In this document: in pieces, positions 51,797-62,865 of the stretch
Layout: every line of letters begins with the position of its first letter
How positions within the stretch are numbered: position 1 is the first letter of the stretch
DNA from: Polaromonas glacialis
Lineage (GTDB): Bacteria > Pseudomonadota > Gammaproteobacteria > Burkholderiales > Burkholderiaceae_C
Length of the DNA: 64,000 nucleotides
NCBI RefSeq assembly: GCF_000709345.1
Contig: NZ_KL448325.1
Location: forward strand, 186,001-250,000
Reading direction: 5' to 3'
Program-made: the position numbers and the translations under genes
The notes under the pieces: model-generated
Told to the model about the DNA's origin: nothing
Seen by the model: the letters and a program-made list of their open reading frames with translations, nothing else
The model's database searches: none

Positions 51797-54700
51797 CTAC
51801 GCTTGCACTGGCCTCTCGGTCTGCGCCCTGAGGGTTTCATACAGCCTTGCATGGTTGAGCAAAATATCCTTCAGCCCACCTTGCACCGTGGCTGAATTGA
51901 GCGCCTGCGTGCTCATCAAGGTGTGCGCGTCCAGCGCGCCCATGATGGCGTTCAAGAGCTCGGTCTTGAGGTCCGGCGAGTTGGCGAACTGCTCCTTGGT
52001 GTTGTTCGTCGCCTGCTGCTTGAGCTTGGCCGACTCCAGCAGCTTGCCCTTGATGACGTTGTTCACATAGACCAGCTTGTTCTGGTCGGTCAGCGCGCCC
52101 TCGAACAGGTCGTTGACCTTTTCGATGATCTCGTTCAGCCAGGCTTTTTCTTTTTCCTGCACCGTGCCGCTGCCCGCCTCGGTGAATGGCGCCAGCTTGA
52201 TCGACTCGCCCTCAGCCAACACCATGGCGGCCTTGCCCAGGCTTTTGAGGTGGTGGTGCGTGAGCACCACCTTGGACAGGTCGATGCCCTCGCGCTCCCG
52301 GCCGAACTCCAGCAGCGGCAGCAGGCGCTTGTAAAACATGGCGCGCTTTTCGATGTCGGTGTTGCCGTAGTCGAAGATCTGCGACAGGAAGGTGTAGAGG
52401 CGCAGGTAGGCGCCCATGTCGCCCTTGAACAGGACCAGGGCGTCGAGCTCGTCCTGCACGCCCTTGGCCGCCTTGGGGTCGTCCTTGCCCAGGGCCACCT
52501 TCAACGCCCCCTGCGCGGCTTGGTAGCGCTTCATGAGCCGGTCCTGCACCGGCGCCAGGGCCGCGACCAGCTCGCTCTGCCTGGCGTCCGGATCGAGTTC
52601 GACAGCCACCACACGCTCAACTTCAAAATCGTCGTAGTGCCCGGCCGCATCGAGCTTGGCGCGCAGGTTGAACACCAGGTTCGGGTCGGTCGTGGCCGAG
52701 AGTTCGGCCGTGGTGTGGTACGCCTTGAAGGACACCAGCACCTCCTCGGTGTCGTTGACGAAGTCCAGCACGTAGGTCGTGTCCTTGCCGGAGTAGGCGC
52801 GATTCAGCCGGCTCAAGGTCTGCACCGCCTGGATGCCGGCCAGGCGTTTGTCCACGTACATGCCGCACAGCAGCGGCTGGTCGAACCCGGTCTGGAACTT
52901 GTTGGCAACCAGGAGGATTTGGTACTCCTCGCCCTTGAAGGCTTCACGGATGTCGCGGCCCTTGAGCCTGGGGTTGAGCAGCGCCGTGTTCTCGGTGAAA
53001 CCATCCGGGCCGGAATCTGGGTCGCTGACTTCGCCCGAGAACGCCACCAGCGTGCTGATGGGGTAGCCGTGCGCCTGGATGTACTTCTCGATGGCGATCT
53101 GCCAGCGCACCGCTTCCAGGCGGCTGCCGACCACCACCATCGCCTTGGCCTTGCCCGCAAGCAGCGGCGAGACGAACTCCCGGAAGTGCTCGACCACGAT
53201 CTCGACCTTCTGAGCGATGTTGTACGGGTGCAGCCGGACCCAGCCCATGATGCCCTTCATCGCCGCGCTGCGCTCGACCTCCCGGTCGTCAAGCTCCTGG
53301 CCGTTGTGCGCGAGCTTGAACGCCAGGCTGTACGGCGTGTAGTTCTGCAGTACGTCCAGGATGAACTTCTCCTCGATGGCTTGGCGCATGGAGTACACGT
53401 GAAACGGCGCCGGCACGTTATCCGGGGCCGGCTTGCGCATTCGGTCCGGGCAGGTGCCAAACAGTTCCAGCGTCTTGTTCTTGGGCGTGGCCGTGAACGC
53501 CACGAAGGTAATGCCACTGTCGTCGGCGCGCGTGGCCATCTGCGCGGCCAGGAGGTCCTCGGTGCTGATTTCGCCGCCGTCGCCCAGCTCCTTCAATTCT
53601 TCGGGACTGAGCACTGCCTTGAGCTTGGCTGCAGCCTCGCCGGTCTGCGAGCTGTGCGCCTCGTCGGCGATCACGGCAAAGCGCTTGCCCTGCGTAGCCG
53701 CCAGCTTGCGCACGGCTTCCAGCGCGAACGGAAAGGTCTGGATGGTGCAGACCACGATCTTCTTGCTGCCGTCGAGCGCCTCGGCCAGCGCCGCGCTCTT
53801 GGAGCCGTCGGTGTTCTTGATGGTGGCCACCACGCCTGTGGTGCGCTGAAAGTCAAAGAGGGCTTCCTGCAACTGCGCGTCGATGACGTTGCGGTCGGAG
53901 ACCACCAGCACGGTGTCGAACACCTTGCAGTGCTCGGCGTCGTGCAGCTCGGCCAGGAAATGCGCCGTCCAGGCAATCGAGTTCGTTTTGCCCGAGCCGG
54001 CCGAATGCTGGATCAGGTACTTGCCGCCCGGGCCGTCCTTCAGCACCGCCACTTGGAGCTTGCGCGTCACGTCCAGCTGGTGGTAGCGCGGAAAGACGAT
54101 GCGCGCGATCTGCTTTTTCTTGTCGCGCTGGGCAATGAGGTAGCGGCCCAGGATTTCGAGCCAGCTGTCAACCGCCCAGACCTGCTCCCACAGGTAAGCG
54201 GTGCGGTGCCCGCCCAGCGGATTGACCGGGTTGCCGGCCGCGCCGTCGTTGCCCAGGTTGAACGGCAGGAACACGGTGGACGCACCGTCCAGCCGCGTCA
54301 CCATCGCCACTTCGCTATTGCTGACGGCAAAGTGAACCAGCGCGCCGCCAGGAAACGACAGCAGCGGCTCGGCCGCCTGGCCCTTCGGTTTCGGATGGCG
54401 GTCAAAGCGGTACTGGTCGATGGCGTCCTGTACGCTCTGGGTGAAGTCTGTCTTGAGTTCAACCGTCGCCACGGGCAGGCCGTTGAGGAACAGCACCAGG
54501 TCGATGTTGTTCTCGTTATGCAAGGAGTAGCGCACCTGGCGCACCACGCGCAGCCGGTTGGCACTGTAGCGGGCCAGGATGTCGGCGTTGATGGCGAGCG
54601 CCGGCTTGAACTCGGCGAGCTTGAGCGGGCTTTTCAGGCCCAGTATCTCGATCCCGTTGCGCAGCACGTCCAGGGTGCCGCGCTGGTCCAACTGGTCGCG

Positions 54701-54922
54701 CAGGCGGCTCAAGAGCGTGTCGCCCGCCTTGGCGCCGTGGTTCTTAACCAGCACCTCCCACGCCTTGGGCTGCGTGGCCTGCACCCAGGCCAGAACGTCG
54801 GCGGGAAACAGCGCCCGGGCGCGGTCGTAGCCTTGTGCGTCCCCTGCGGCGTAAAGCCAGCCGTGGGCGGCCAGGTGCTGGCAAATCTCGTTCTCGAAGC
54901 TGATTTCCTTGTGCAGGCTCAT
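51797..54922 (-). CDS. hsdR: type I restriction endonuclease subunit R
   Basis: The 1041-residue motor and nuclease subunit of a type I restriction system. The N-terminal nuclease has the PD-(D/E)xK pattern IDLVLFLNGLPVATVELKTD near residues 140-160. The SF2 translocase has Walker A IQHSAGSGKT near 305-313, DEAH-type VIADEAHSSQ near 418, and later motifs (VANKFQTGFDQPLLCGMYVD; VQTLSRLNRAY). The C-terminal helical domain would bind the methylase core. Length and motifs are normal. The 1030-codon ORF on the other strand is an antisense shadow of this GC-rich gene. It is the last gene of the defence operon. Confidence 0.95.
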   Translation of the reverse strand: MSLHKEISFENEICQHLAAHGWLYAAGDAQGYDRARALFPADVLAWVQATQPKAWEVLVKNHGAKAGDTLLSRLRDQLDQRGTLDVLRNGIEILGLKSPLKLAEFKPALAINADILARYSANRLRVVRQVRYSLHNENNIDLVLFLNGLPVATVELKTDFTQSVQDAIDQYRFDRHPKPKGQAAEPLLSFPGGALVHFAVSNSEVAMVTRLDGASTVFLPFNLGNDGAAGNPVNPLGGHRTAYLWEQVWAVDSWLEILGRYLIAQRDKKKQIARIVFPRYHQLDVTRKLQVAVLKDGPGGKYLIQHSAGSGKTNSIAWTAHFLAELHDAEHCKVFDTVLVVSDRNVIDAQLQEALFDFQRTTGVVATIKNTDGSKSAALAEALDGSKKIVVCTIQTFPFALEAVRKLAATQGKRFAVIADEAHSSQTGEAAAKLKAVLSPEELKELGDGGEISTEDLLAAQMATRADDSGITFVAFTATPKNKTLELFGTCPDRMRKPAPDNVPAPFHVYSMRQAIEEKFILDVLQNYTPYSLAFKLAHNGQELDDREVERSAAMKGIMGWVRLHPYNIAQKVEIVVEHFREFVSPLLAGKAKAMVVVGSRLEAVRWQIAIEKYIQAHGYPISTLVAFSGEVSDPDSGPDGFTENTALLNPRLKGRDIREAFKGEEYQILLVANKFQTGFDQPLLCGMYVDKRLAGIQAVQTLSRLNRAYSGKDTTYVLDFVNDTEEVLVSFKAYHTTAELSATTDPNLVFNLRAKLDAAGHYDDFEVERVVAVELDPDARQSELVAALAPVQDRLMKRYQAAQGALKVALGKDDPKAAKGVQDELDALVLFKGDMGAYLRLYTFLSQIFDYGNTDIEKRAMFYKRLLPLLEFGREREGIDLSKVVLTHHHLKSLGKAAMVLAEGESIKLAPFTEAGSGTVQEKEKAWLNEIIEKVNDLFEGALTDQNKLVYVNNVIKGKLLESAKLKQQATNNTKEQFANSPDLKTELLNAIMGALDAHTLMSTQALNSATVQGGLKDILLNHARLYETLRAQTERPVQA

Positions 54923-54990
54923 GCGGCGCTTTCTTTGTTACTCGTTCTTGCCTTAACAGCCGCTGGGCATACCAACGGCGGGCCGACGGG

Positions 54991-55575
54991 CTACCGTGGC
55001 CGCAAAATCATCTGATTCTTCTGCAGCACCACATCGAACTTCGACAGGAAGCTCTGCCCGAGCAGCGCGGCGTCCTCGTCCTGGCCTTCCAGCCCGACGC
55101 CCAACCGGACGCGGCTCACCGCCATCGGGCCGACCGACACCGCCACCCCGGACACGATGCTGCCACTGAGGTCACCATTGGCCGTTTTGAAGACGGTAGG
55201 CTCGCCTCTGGGAAGCGACGCCTTGCGGGCGAACTGGTGGCTGACCGTAACCAGCGAGGCGCCGGTGTCCACCAGGAAGTTGACCGGCTGGCCGTTGACC
55301 TGGCCCTGGGCGTAAAAGTGACCGTCCCTTGCCCGGGGGATGACCAGATCGCCATTGCTCGATACCACCGCCTGCTTGGGCTTGAGGTAATGGTTCATGG
55401 CGAAGTAGAGGCTCCCCATGACCACCGCCCAGAACACGATGATCCCGAAGGGCGCCATCTTCAGGCCCCGGCTCAGTCCTGACGGCTTGCCCGTGGCCCG
55501 GAATGGCTGGGCATTTTGTTTTCTGGCGCGCTCCTTCTGGAGGTCACGGTACCAGTCGCGGTCTTGCATGCCCAT
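54991..55575 (-). CDS. membrane-anchored retropepsin-like aspartic protease
   Basis: A 194-residue protein. The cytoplasmic start (QDRDWYRDLQKERARKQN) is followed by one TM (about 41-60, APFGIIVFWAVVMGSLYFAM) and a clan AA protease domain with the catalytic DTG at 103-105 (VNFLVDTGASLVTVS), a flap-like TVFKTANGDLSGSIVSGV, and the closing ALLGQSFLSKFDVVL (the LLG motif). It resembles the TIGR02281 group. Proteins of this class are usually encoded alone; here the gene lies between hsdS and hsdR in the same direction, 45 and 68 bases apart. A link to control or activation of the restriction system is inference. Confidence 0.85.
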   Translation of the reverse strand: MGMQDRDWYRDLQKERARKQNAQPFRATGKPSGLSRGLKMAPFGIIVFWAVVMGSLYFAMNHYLKPKQAVVSSNGDLVIPRARDGHFYAQGQVNGQPVNFLVDTGASLVTVSHQFARKASLPRGEPTVFKTANGDLSGSIVSGVAVSVGPMAVSRVRLGVGLEGQDEDAALLGQSFLSKFDVVLQKNQMILRPR

Positions 55576-55619
55576 GGGTGGTCCTGTGCGCGTTGGTTAT
55601 CTGCGGGTTGAGGGGGCAG

Positions 55620-56966
55620 TCATGCCGATGCCACCGCGCTGCGCACGTCGATCTGGCCGGTGACGGCGGCGGAGATCAGTGCGGTGCGGCGCTCTTGTAG
55701 CAGGTCGATGGCTCTCTGGGCTTCGGCGGTGAGGTCGTCAAATTTTCTCGCTTGGTCTGCCACATATTCCAAAATTTGTAGCTGCTCAGTGTCTGGAGGG
55801 ATTGGCACAGGAACCCTGCCAAGGGTCTGCATGTTCAGTCCGTCCATTGTTGTTCCTCGTGACTCCAACGCGAGATGTTCTTGATGTTGCCGCGACATCA
55901 AGACGCGCTGAAGGTATCTGGGTTGGATAAGTGGACCGCATCGATATCTGACAAGTCGCGGGTTGATTATTCCTGGCGCGATGCTCGTTGGCACAACTGC
56001 CACTTGACCAATGGTTCCCATCACGCTGACCAAGAGGTCGTCTGGAAAAACCTTATACCGGTGCATCTCTTTATATTTTTCTGCCGAAATAAAGTAGTCA
56101 CCGATACTGAAATCATCCGGGATTACTTGCTGTTGCCCATAAACGCGATAGCCGGACGCGGAATACATTCCCTTGGTCAAGGATGCCCCATAAGGGCCAG
56201 CCACGCCTTCAACAACGAGCTGCTTTAGTCGAATCACCTCCCAATGCGCCGGCACCTCCCCTAGCCACTCGATGCCAGACTGCTTCATGGGGGCGTCGGG
56301 GTTCAGCCCCCGGGTGACGGCGTGAGAGATGACGGCCTGGCGCTTTTCCTTCAGCAGCGCCATCAGCCGCCGCTGCTCGGCCACCAGCCCATCAATCTTC
56401 GCTGTTTCGCAGTCTAGGAAGGCGGCGATTTGAGTTTGTTCGGCAATATCAGGTAACGGCATCACCGTTTCGGCAAGGTAGGTGTGTTCGATGCTTTCGA
56501 CCGTGGCACCTTGCTTTGCCCAGGCGAGCAAGAGTTGGTCGTTGTGGCCTTGGACCCAGCGGAGAAAGAAACGACCTACACATTTTCTGGCGTCGAAGTT
56601 CAGCGCCTTCATATCTTGGTTCAATACGACCTCAACCTCATTGATCGCCACTGGAATTGTGTGCTTGAGGATGCCGGAACGAACGACCATCAACACGCGA
56701 CCAAGCGGAAGCAAATTGGACGCACTGCTTTTTAGACCTTCATTCGTGATCGACTCTTCCGCGCCGACGATGCGCTCGACTTTCATGTCTTTTGGAGAGA
56801 CCCAAGGAATGTCGCCATTCCAATAAGCCAGATTCTCGCGGCTTGGTGTCCCGCCACCGGAGAACGAAGCAATACTCTTGAGTTTTGGAAGTGACCAATG
56901 CTCCGGCACTTGCCCCAGCCATTCCACGCCGCTGTCTTTGTAAGTCGGGTAACGCGCAAAACTCAT
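55620..56966 (-). CDS. hsdS: type I restriction specificity subunit S
   Basis: A 448-residue subunit with two target-recognition domains. Each half begins with a GxVPxHW-type line: VEWLGQVPEHWSLPKLKSIA at about 14 and IEWLGEVPAHWEVIRLKQLV at about 235. Each ends in a long helix (AEQTQIAAFLDCETAKIDGL; ILEYVADQARKFDDLTAEAQ) that sets spacing between half-sites. The repeat plan is complete, so the protein should recognise a bipartite target. The start overlaps the abi stop by 4 bases. Confidence 0.95.
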   Translation of the reverse strand: MSFARYPTYKDSGVEWLGQVPEHWSLPKLKSIASFSGGGTPSRENLAYWNGDIPWVSPKDMKVERIVGAEESITNEGLKSSASNLLPLGRVLMVVRSGILKHTIPVAINEVEVVLNQDMKALNFDARKCVGRFFLRWVQGHNDQLLLAWAKQGATVESIEHTYLAETVMPLPDIAEQTQIAAFLDCETAKIDGLVAEQRRLMALLKEKRQAVISHAVTRGLNPDAPMKQSGIEWLGEVPAHWEVIRLKQLVVEGVAGPYGASLTKGMYSASGYRVYGQQQVIPDDFSIGDYFISAEKYKEMHRYKVFPDDLLVSVMGTIGQVAVVPTSIAPGIINPRLVRYRCGPLIQPRYLQRVLMSRQHQEHLALESRGTTMDGLNMQTLGRVPVPIPPDTEQLQILEYVADQARKFDDLTAEAQRAIDLLQERRTALISAAVTGQIDVRSAVASA

Positions 56967-57874
56967 GGCCGAGCCTCCTGCCAGATGACCCGAGTGTCCC
57001 AGCCCGCAGGAAATCCCATCGCGACGGTGTTGATGGTGTGGTGATGAATCAACTGCTTGAGCCTTTGCCGCCAGTGATGGCCTGGCGCGATGATGTCCAT
57101 GAAATGGAGCAGCATGACCAGTGTGTTGTAGAGCTTGCGCGAACCGCTCACAAACTCACTCGCCAGGTGGGCAGGCTTGCTGCGCGGCAGTTCAGCGGTG
57201 ATGGTGAAATCCCGATTCCACAAGCGGCTGTGGTGGGCGCAGGTGTTGCGGATGAAAGTCAGGTGGTGCAGCCAGGATTCGAGCACGCGCTCATCCAGGC
57301 CATACACACCGGCCACGGCTCGGCGGGTCGCGCCAGGCTTGAGGTTGCCGTACCAGCGCGACAGCAGGCCCAGCGACATAACCTCGCAGACCGCCCAGAT
57401 CGGGGGCAGTGCCTCGGCGTAGGTTTGCATCAGGTGCGAAATGAATGCCTCGTCTGAGCGCCGCACTTCAGTCGCCAACTTGTCCAGGTTAGTCTGCCAG
57501 TGGCCCGGTTTGCGGGCCAGGCTGGCGTCGAGGTGGCTGTGGGGGCCGTGGGCGTGGGCCATCTGATGCGCCCATTGGGCGCGAGCGGAAACCTCGAAAC
57601 GCTCAATCGCGTCGAGCACCAAGAGGCGCAGCTCCCGGTCAAAAATGTACAGGTCCAGCGCATCCTCAAAGCGCGCGCCGCTGCGAAACCGGTGCGTCGC
57701 GTGATCGGCTTCCAGCGGCAGCCAGTAGGCGCCGAGCCGGTAGTAGTTGATGTGCTGGAGGTAATGCGCTGCCGCCACAGGGTCGGCAATGACCAATCCA
57801 CGCGCCTGAAGCTGGGCAATTTGCTCTGCGTAGGTGGTGGCAGGCTTGTTGAAAGGGCGCTTCATGTTGAGCAC
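56963..57874 (-). CDS. Abi_2-type abortive infection protein (AbiD/F-like, HEPN)
   Basis: A 303-residue protein of the AbiD/AbiF family, which aborts phage growth and carries a HEPN RNase-type core. Family lines: FNKPATTYAEQIAQLQARGL at the start, LQHINYYRLGAYWLPL, FDRELRLLVLDAIERFEVSA, and PPIWAVCEVMSLGLLSRWYG. The Rx4H HEPN motif lies at about 209-214 (FIRNTCAHHSRLWNRDF). It sits between hsdM and hsdS and overlaps hsdS, so it is tied to the restriction operon, perhaps as a second line when restriction fails. Confidence 0.92.
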   Translation of the reverse strand: MLNMKRPFNKPATTYAEQIAQLQARGLVIADPVAAAHYLQHINYYRLGAYWLPLEADHATHRFRSGARFEDALDLYIFDRELRLLVLDAIERFEVSARAQWAHQMAHAHGPHSHLDASLARKPGHWQTNLDKLATEVRRSDEAFISHLMQTYAEALPPIWAVCEVMSLGLLSRWYGNLKPGATRRAVAGVYGLDERVLESWLHHLTFIRNTCAHHSRLWNRDFTITAELPRSKPAHLASEFVSGSRKLYNTLVMLLHFMDIIAPGHHWRQRLKQLIHHHTINTVAMGFPAGWDTRVIWQEARP

Positions 57875-57887
57875 CCCACAAAGAAGT

Positions 57888-57934
57888 AACCCGCCAGTTT
57901 GAGGATACGCTTGCGCGCATAGCCTTGGCGGGTT
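57888..57934. promoter_or_regulatory. 9-bp inverted repeat between hsdM and abi
   Basis: AACCCGCCA (57888-57896) and TGGCGGGTT (57926-57934) form a perfect stem around a 29-base loop in the 121-bp gap. It could attenuate read-through from hsdM into abi or serve as an operator for an internal promoter. Confidence 0.45.
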
Positions 57935-57995
57935 TTGTTGCCCGCGATTCTAGCACTTTGCTTGATTTTTCGTAAATGCGCCGATGTATTTTTCG

Positions 57996-59744
<1,749 letters not shown>

Positions 59745-59752
59745 GCAACGAG

Positions 59753-59770
59753 TGTATCGGCCGTGATACA
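59753..59770. promoter_or_regulatory. palindrome at the hsdM start, candidate operator
   Basis: TGTATC (59753-59758) and GATACA (59765-59770) with six bases between, in the 127-bp divergent region between hsdM and the xseA-like gene, 8 bases from the hsdM ATG. It could repress the defence operon; the binder is unknown. Confidence 0.5.
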
Positions 59771-59871
59771 TGACGAGGCAATGAGTGGTCGACCACGCAT
59801 GCTGCGGCTTTTCTGGGTTTGTGGACGTGGCCAATAGCTGGGCCGTGCCCCGTCTCCTGCAAAATCGCCCG

Positions 59872-61701
59872 ATGGCCAATACCTTCCTGACCGTTCCCTT
59901 CAAGGACAAAGACGCCGCCAAGGGCCTGGGCGCCCGGTGGGACGCTGCGCAGCGCCAATGGTTTGTGCCCGATGGCCGGGAACTGGCGCCTTTTGCCGTG
60001 TGGCTGCCGGCCGGTCCGGTTCCGGTGTCGACCTCACGAGATGTTCTCTCCATAGTGAACGAGCCTGCGGCGCTTGCGGCACCCAGCCAGAAGGGCGTTT
60101 CCCTGTCCAGCCTGCTGGGCGATGTATCCCGGGCCGTGGCGCAGGCCTGTAAAGCCGGGGTCTGGACCCTTGTCGAGGTCGTGGAACTTCGGGCCAACGG
60201 GGGCCATGTCTACCTCGAAGTGTCCGAGCGCGACGCCCACGGGGCGGTGCTGGCCAAGGCCCGTGCCGTCATCTGGCAGTCCACGGCCAGCGCCATCCTG
60301 CCTGCGTTTGAACGGGCGACCGGCGCCCAGTTGGCCCCGGGTATCAAGCTCCTGGTGCGGGTCCGGCCGGTTTTCAAGGCCCAGTACGGGTTCAGCCTGG
60401 ACATCGATGCGATTGACCCGGCCTACACCCTGGGCGAGCTCGAGGCGCGCAAGCGAGAAATTCGGGCGCGGCTTCAGGCCGAGGGGGTGTTTGCCGCCAA
60501 CAAGCAGTTGCCGCCTCCCTGGGACTTCCATGCCGTCCTGGTGGTCGCGCCCACGGGCGGGGCCGGGCTGGGAGACTTCCAGGCTGAGGCCGACCGGCTG
60601 CAATCGCATGGCATTTGCTGCTTCACGTATGCCTTGAGCCGTTTTCAGGGGGAGGGTGCCCCGGCGGAAATACGCCATGCCTTGCAGGCCGCCTTGGGAC
60701 AGGGAACTGGAATTGGCGCAACCCCGTTCGATGCGGTGGCTATCATCCGCGGCGGCGGCGCTGTCAATGATTTGGCTTGGCTCAATGACTATGGCCTGGC
60801 GCGCCTCATCTGCGACCTGCCCATTCCCGTGATGACCGGCATCGGCCACGAGCGCGACAGCACGTTGCTCGACGAAGTGGCCCATACCCGGTACGACACC
60901 CCCAGCAAGGTGATTGCCGGCATCGAGCAGCGCATCCATCAGCGGGTGGGCGAAGTCAAGGCAAACTTCGCGCAGGTATCAAATCTCGCGGCCCGGGCCA
61001 GCCAGGCGGCCAAAGACCAGGCCGGCAAGTTTGAGATGACGGTGCGGCTTGAGGCCTTGCGGCATCTGGCCCAGGGCAAGCAGGGCGCTTCCGGGCATCT
61101 GGCGGCCATTCGCATGGATGCCATGCAGGGCGTGCGCAAAGCAGCCGAGCAATCGCGGGATGCCTTGCAGGCCGTCAAAATGGCAGTCGCGTCGCAGCTG
61201 GCTGACGCCAGGGGTGACGTCCCGGCACTGTGGAGCCAGATAGCCATGGGCAGCGCGCACGCCCTTCGAACGGCTGCTAAAGAAAACGCTGCGCTGAAGG
61301 ACACTGTTTTGGAGCGCGCCCGGCAGGAGGCGTCGCGCGCCAGGCAATCCAGTGGTGACGCGCTGGACACCATCTCGGATTCGGCCCGGCGGCTGGTTTG
61401 CAGCGCTGCGGCCGACTTCCAGGCCTTGCTGCGGGAAATCACCGGGCAGGGCCCGGAAAAGACACTGCAGCGCGGCTTTGCCATCGTGCGAAGTCAAAGC
61501 GGCAAGCCGCTGACCCGGGTGTCGCAGGCCATGGACGGCGCAGCCATTGAAATTGAGTTCCAGGATGGCCGGGTTGCGGCCACCACAAAAAAAACATCTT
61601 TGAGGAAAAAGCCCCATGGCGAGCGAAACATTCAAACAAGCCTACGGCGTGCTGCAGCAGCATGCCCAGACACTGCGCGATCAGCGCGAGCCCAACATTG
61701 A
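59872..61701 (+). CDS. exonuclease VII large subunit-like protein with DUF5710 domain
   Basis: A 609-residue protein. Residues 1-45 (FLTVPFKDKDAAKGLGARWD) are a DUF5710-type domain, absent from ordinary XseA. An OB-fold-like region follows (WTLVEVVELRANGGHVYLEV), then the XseA catalytic core with PFDAVAIIRGGGAVNDLAWL, PVMTGIGHERDSTLLDEVAH and TRYDTPSKV at about 280-345, all key boxes present. A long helical region (350-520) with much Ala/Gln follows, then the closing TLQRGFAIVRSQSGKPLT. The last 86 bp overlap the XseB-like gene. It is likely an accessory plasmid form of the single-strand exonuclease. The start is the first ATG at the DUF5710 domain. Confidence 0.85.
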   Translation: MANTFLTVPFKDKDAAKGLGARWDAAQRQWFVPDGRELAPFAVWLPAGPVPVSTSRDVLSIVNEPAALAAPSQKGVSLSSLLGDVSRAVAQACKAGVWTLVEVVELRANGGHVYLEVSERDAHGAVLAKARAVIWQSTASAILPAFERATGAQLAPGIKLLVRVRPVFKAQYGFSLDIDAIDPAYTLGELEARKREIRARLQAEGVFAANKQLPPPWDFHAVLVVAPTGGAGLGDFQAEADRLQSHGICCFTYALSRFQGEGAPAEIRHALQAALGQGTGIGATPFDAVAIIRGGGAVNDLAWLNDYGLARLICDLPIPVMTGIGHERDSTLLDEVAHTRYDTPSKVIAGIEQRIHQRVGEVKANFAQVSNLAARASQAAKDQAGKFEMTVRLEALRHLAQGKQGASGHLAAIRMDAMQGVRKAAEQSRDALQAVKMAVASQLADARGDVPALWSQIAMGSAHALRTAAKENAALKDTVLERARQEASRARQSSGDALDTISDSARRLVCSAAADFQALLREITGQGPEKTLQRGFAIVRSQSGKPLTRVSQAMDGAAIEIEFQDGRVAATTKKTSLRKKPHGERNIQTSLRRAAAACPDTARSARAQH

Positions 61702-61891
61702 CGACCTGCTGACCATCGTAACGGAATCAGTGCAGGCGTACAAGGTGTGCCAGGAGCGAATCGAAGCGGTCGAAAAAGCGCTGGAAAAGGCCTTGGGCGA
61801 CACGCAGGCGGTACCCAGTAACAACCCGCCTGCGGTCAAGATCCCGGCACCTGCCGCCGCGCTAGACGACCCGGACGATATTCCGTTTTGA
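61616..61891 (+). CDS. exonuclease VII small subunit-like protein
   Basis: A 91-residue helical protein: ETFKQAYGVLQQHAQTLRDQ, NIDDLLTIVTESVQAYKVCQ and RIEAVEKALEKAL follow the XseB two-helix pattern (xxFExALxxLE...LExSLxxYExGxxLxxxC). GAGGAAAAA precedes its ATG. It starts 86 bases inside the end of the large-subunit gene, so the two are translationally linked. The acidic end (DDPDDIPF) resembles the SSB tip, which may bring it to SSB-like partners such as the next gene. Confidence 0.75.
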   Translation: MASETFKQAYGVLQQHAQTLRDQREPNIDDLLTIVTESVQAYKVCQERIEAVEKALEKALGDTQAVPSNNPPAVKIPAPAAALDDPDDIPF

Positions 61892-61962
61892 GGAAACCAA
61901 AACGCTGAACTGAGATCCAGGTGCCTTCCAGTACAAGGCCAGCACAAGGCCAGCAGCGTCTG

Positions 61963-62370
61963 TCAAAAGTCCAGTGGCGCGCCATCGTCGAGGTCATCGT
62001 GTCGGCTGGCCGGGTCGGCGTGCCGCAGTTGGTTCTGGTCGTGCCGAATAGGCTCGGCCGCCTTGCGCTTGCGGGCCACATGGTAGGCGGTCAGCACCTG
62101 GCTGGCCACCAGGTCCAGTGCCGGCCGGACAACGCCCTCGCGGTCGGTCCACGCCTTGGGGGTCAAGCTGCCGGCGAGCGACACGGCGTCGCCGCTCTCC
62201 AATCCCAGGAGGGCCGCGCAGGCCGATTCGCTGAAGGCAATGACGTTCACGAATACATCGGCGTCGCCCGCATGCACGCGCACCTTGGCCGTCACGAACG
62301 GCTTGCCGGTCTTGGCCATCTTTTCAGAAGGCGAGCCCAGCAGCTTGCCGGAGATCAAGGCCTCAATCAT
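61963..62370 (-). CDS. single-stranded DNA-binding protein-like (OB fold)
   Basis: A 135-residue SSB-type protein: IEALISGKLLGSPSEKMAKT, FVTAKVRVHAGDADVFVNVI and LESGDAVSLAGSLTPKAWTD follow the OB-fold strands of SSB. The end (DDLDDGAPLDF) is an acidic tip much like the DDDIPF of true SSB but with changes, so partner binding may differ. It faces the exonuclease genes convergently. Probably protects single strands during plasmid transfer or repair. Confidence 0.8.
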   Translation of the reverse strand: MIEALISGKLLGSPSEKMAKTGKPFVTAKVRVHAGDADVFVNVIAFSESACAALLGLESGDAVSLAGSLTPKAWTDREGVVRPALDLVASQVLTAYHVARKRKAAEPIRHDQNQLRHADPASRHDDLDDGAPLDF

Positions 62371-62487
62371 GGGGAGCTCCAGAGGTGAAGATGCCGCAGG
62401 GGCGAATGCTTTGTTCAGTGTATTGCCAGCGGTGCCCGCTTGTCGTTATTGCGCGGTGTGACCCCGAATGTCATTCCACCCTGACGG

Positions 62488-62865
62488 TTACTTTTTCTTC
62501 CCTGGCCTGGCTTGTTTTGCTTGCCGGGCTGCTTGTGCCGCCTGCAACGCGAGAAGCGCCCAATGCGCCATCTCGCGGGCCGACTCCATGGCCTCAACAG
62601 GCGCGCTGTAGAAGCCCAAGCTTCGGGCCTTGCCTTTGGCCTGGTAGGTGAAACGTTCACATCCTGCGGCTTCAAACAAGGCGCGGGTATCCGGGCCGGC
62701 CTTGAGCCACAGCGTCGGGCCCCGGCCGAGGTCGGCCACCAATGCCAGCGTGAGCCCGCCGGTGCTGATGCCGTGGCCACCAAACATGCGCCGCGCCGTG
62801 CATGGACCGGCTGCGGACAGCAGTTCACAGCAGTATTGGGCAAACTCGTCAGGGTGTGCGATCAC
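62488..62865 (-). CDS. TfoX N-terminal-domain protein
   Basis: A 125-residue protein with the TfoX/Sxy N-terminal fold: FAQYCCELLSAAGPCTARRM, FGGHGISTGGLTLALVADLG, LWLKAGPDTRALFEAAGCER and FTYQAKGKARSLGFYSAPVE. Full Sxy regulators of competence also have a C-terminal domain, which is absent here; stand-alone N-domain proteins are common and of unclear role. The tail is a basic helix (AARQAKQARPGKKK). Confidence 0.85.
   Translation of the reverse strand: MIAHPDEFAQYCCELLSAAGPCTARRMFGGHGISTGGLTLALVADLGRGPTLWLKAGPDTRALFEAAGCERFTYQAKGKARSLGFYSAPVEAMESAREMAHWALLALQAAQAARQAKQARPGKKK

Noticed and set aside
51923..55015. 1030-codon open frame on the plus strand opposite hsdR
   Set aside because: It lies wholly across hsdR, which has all type I R motifs; long antisense frames are common in GC-rich genes and this one has no recognisable domain.
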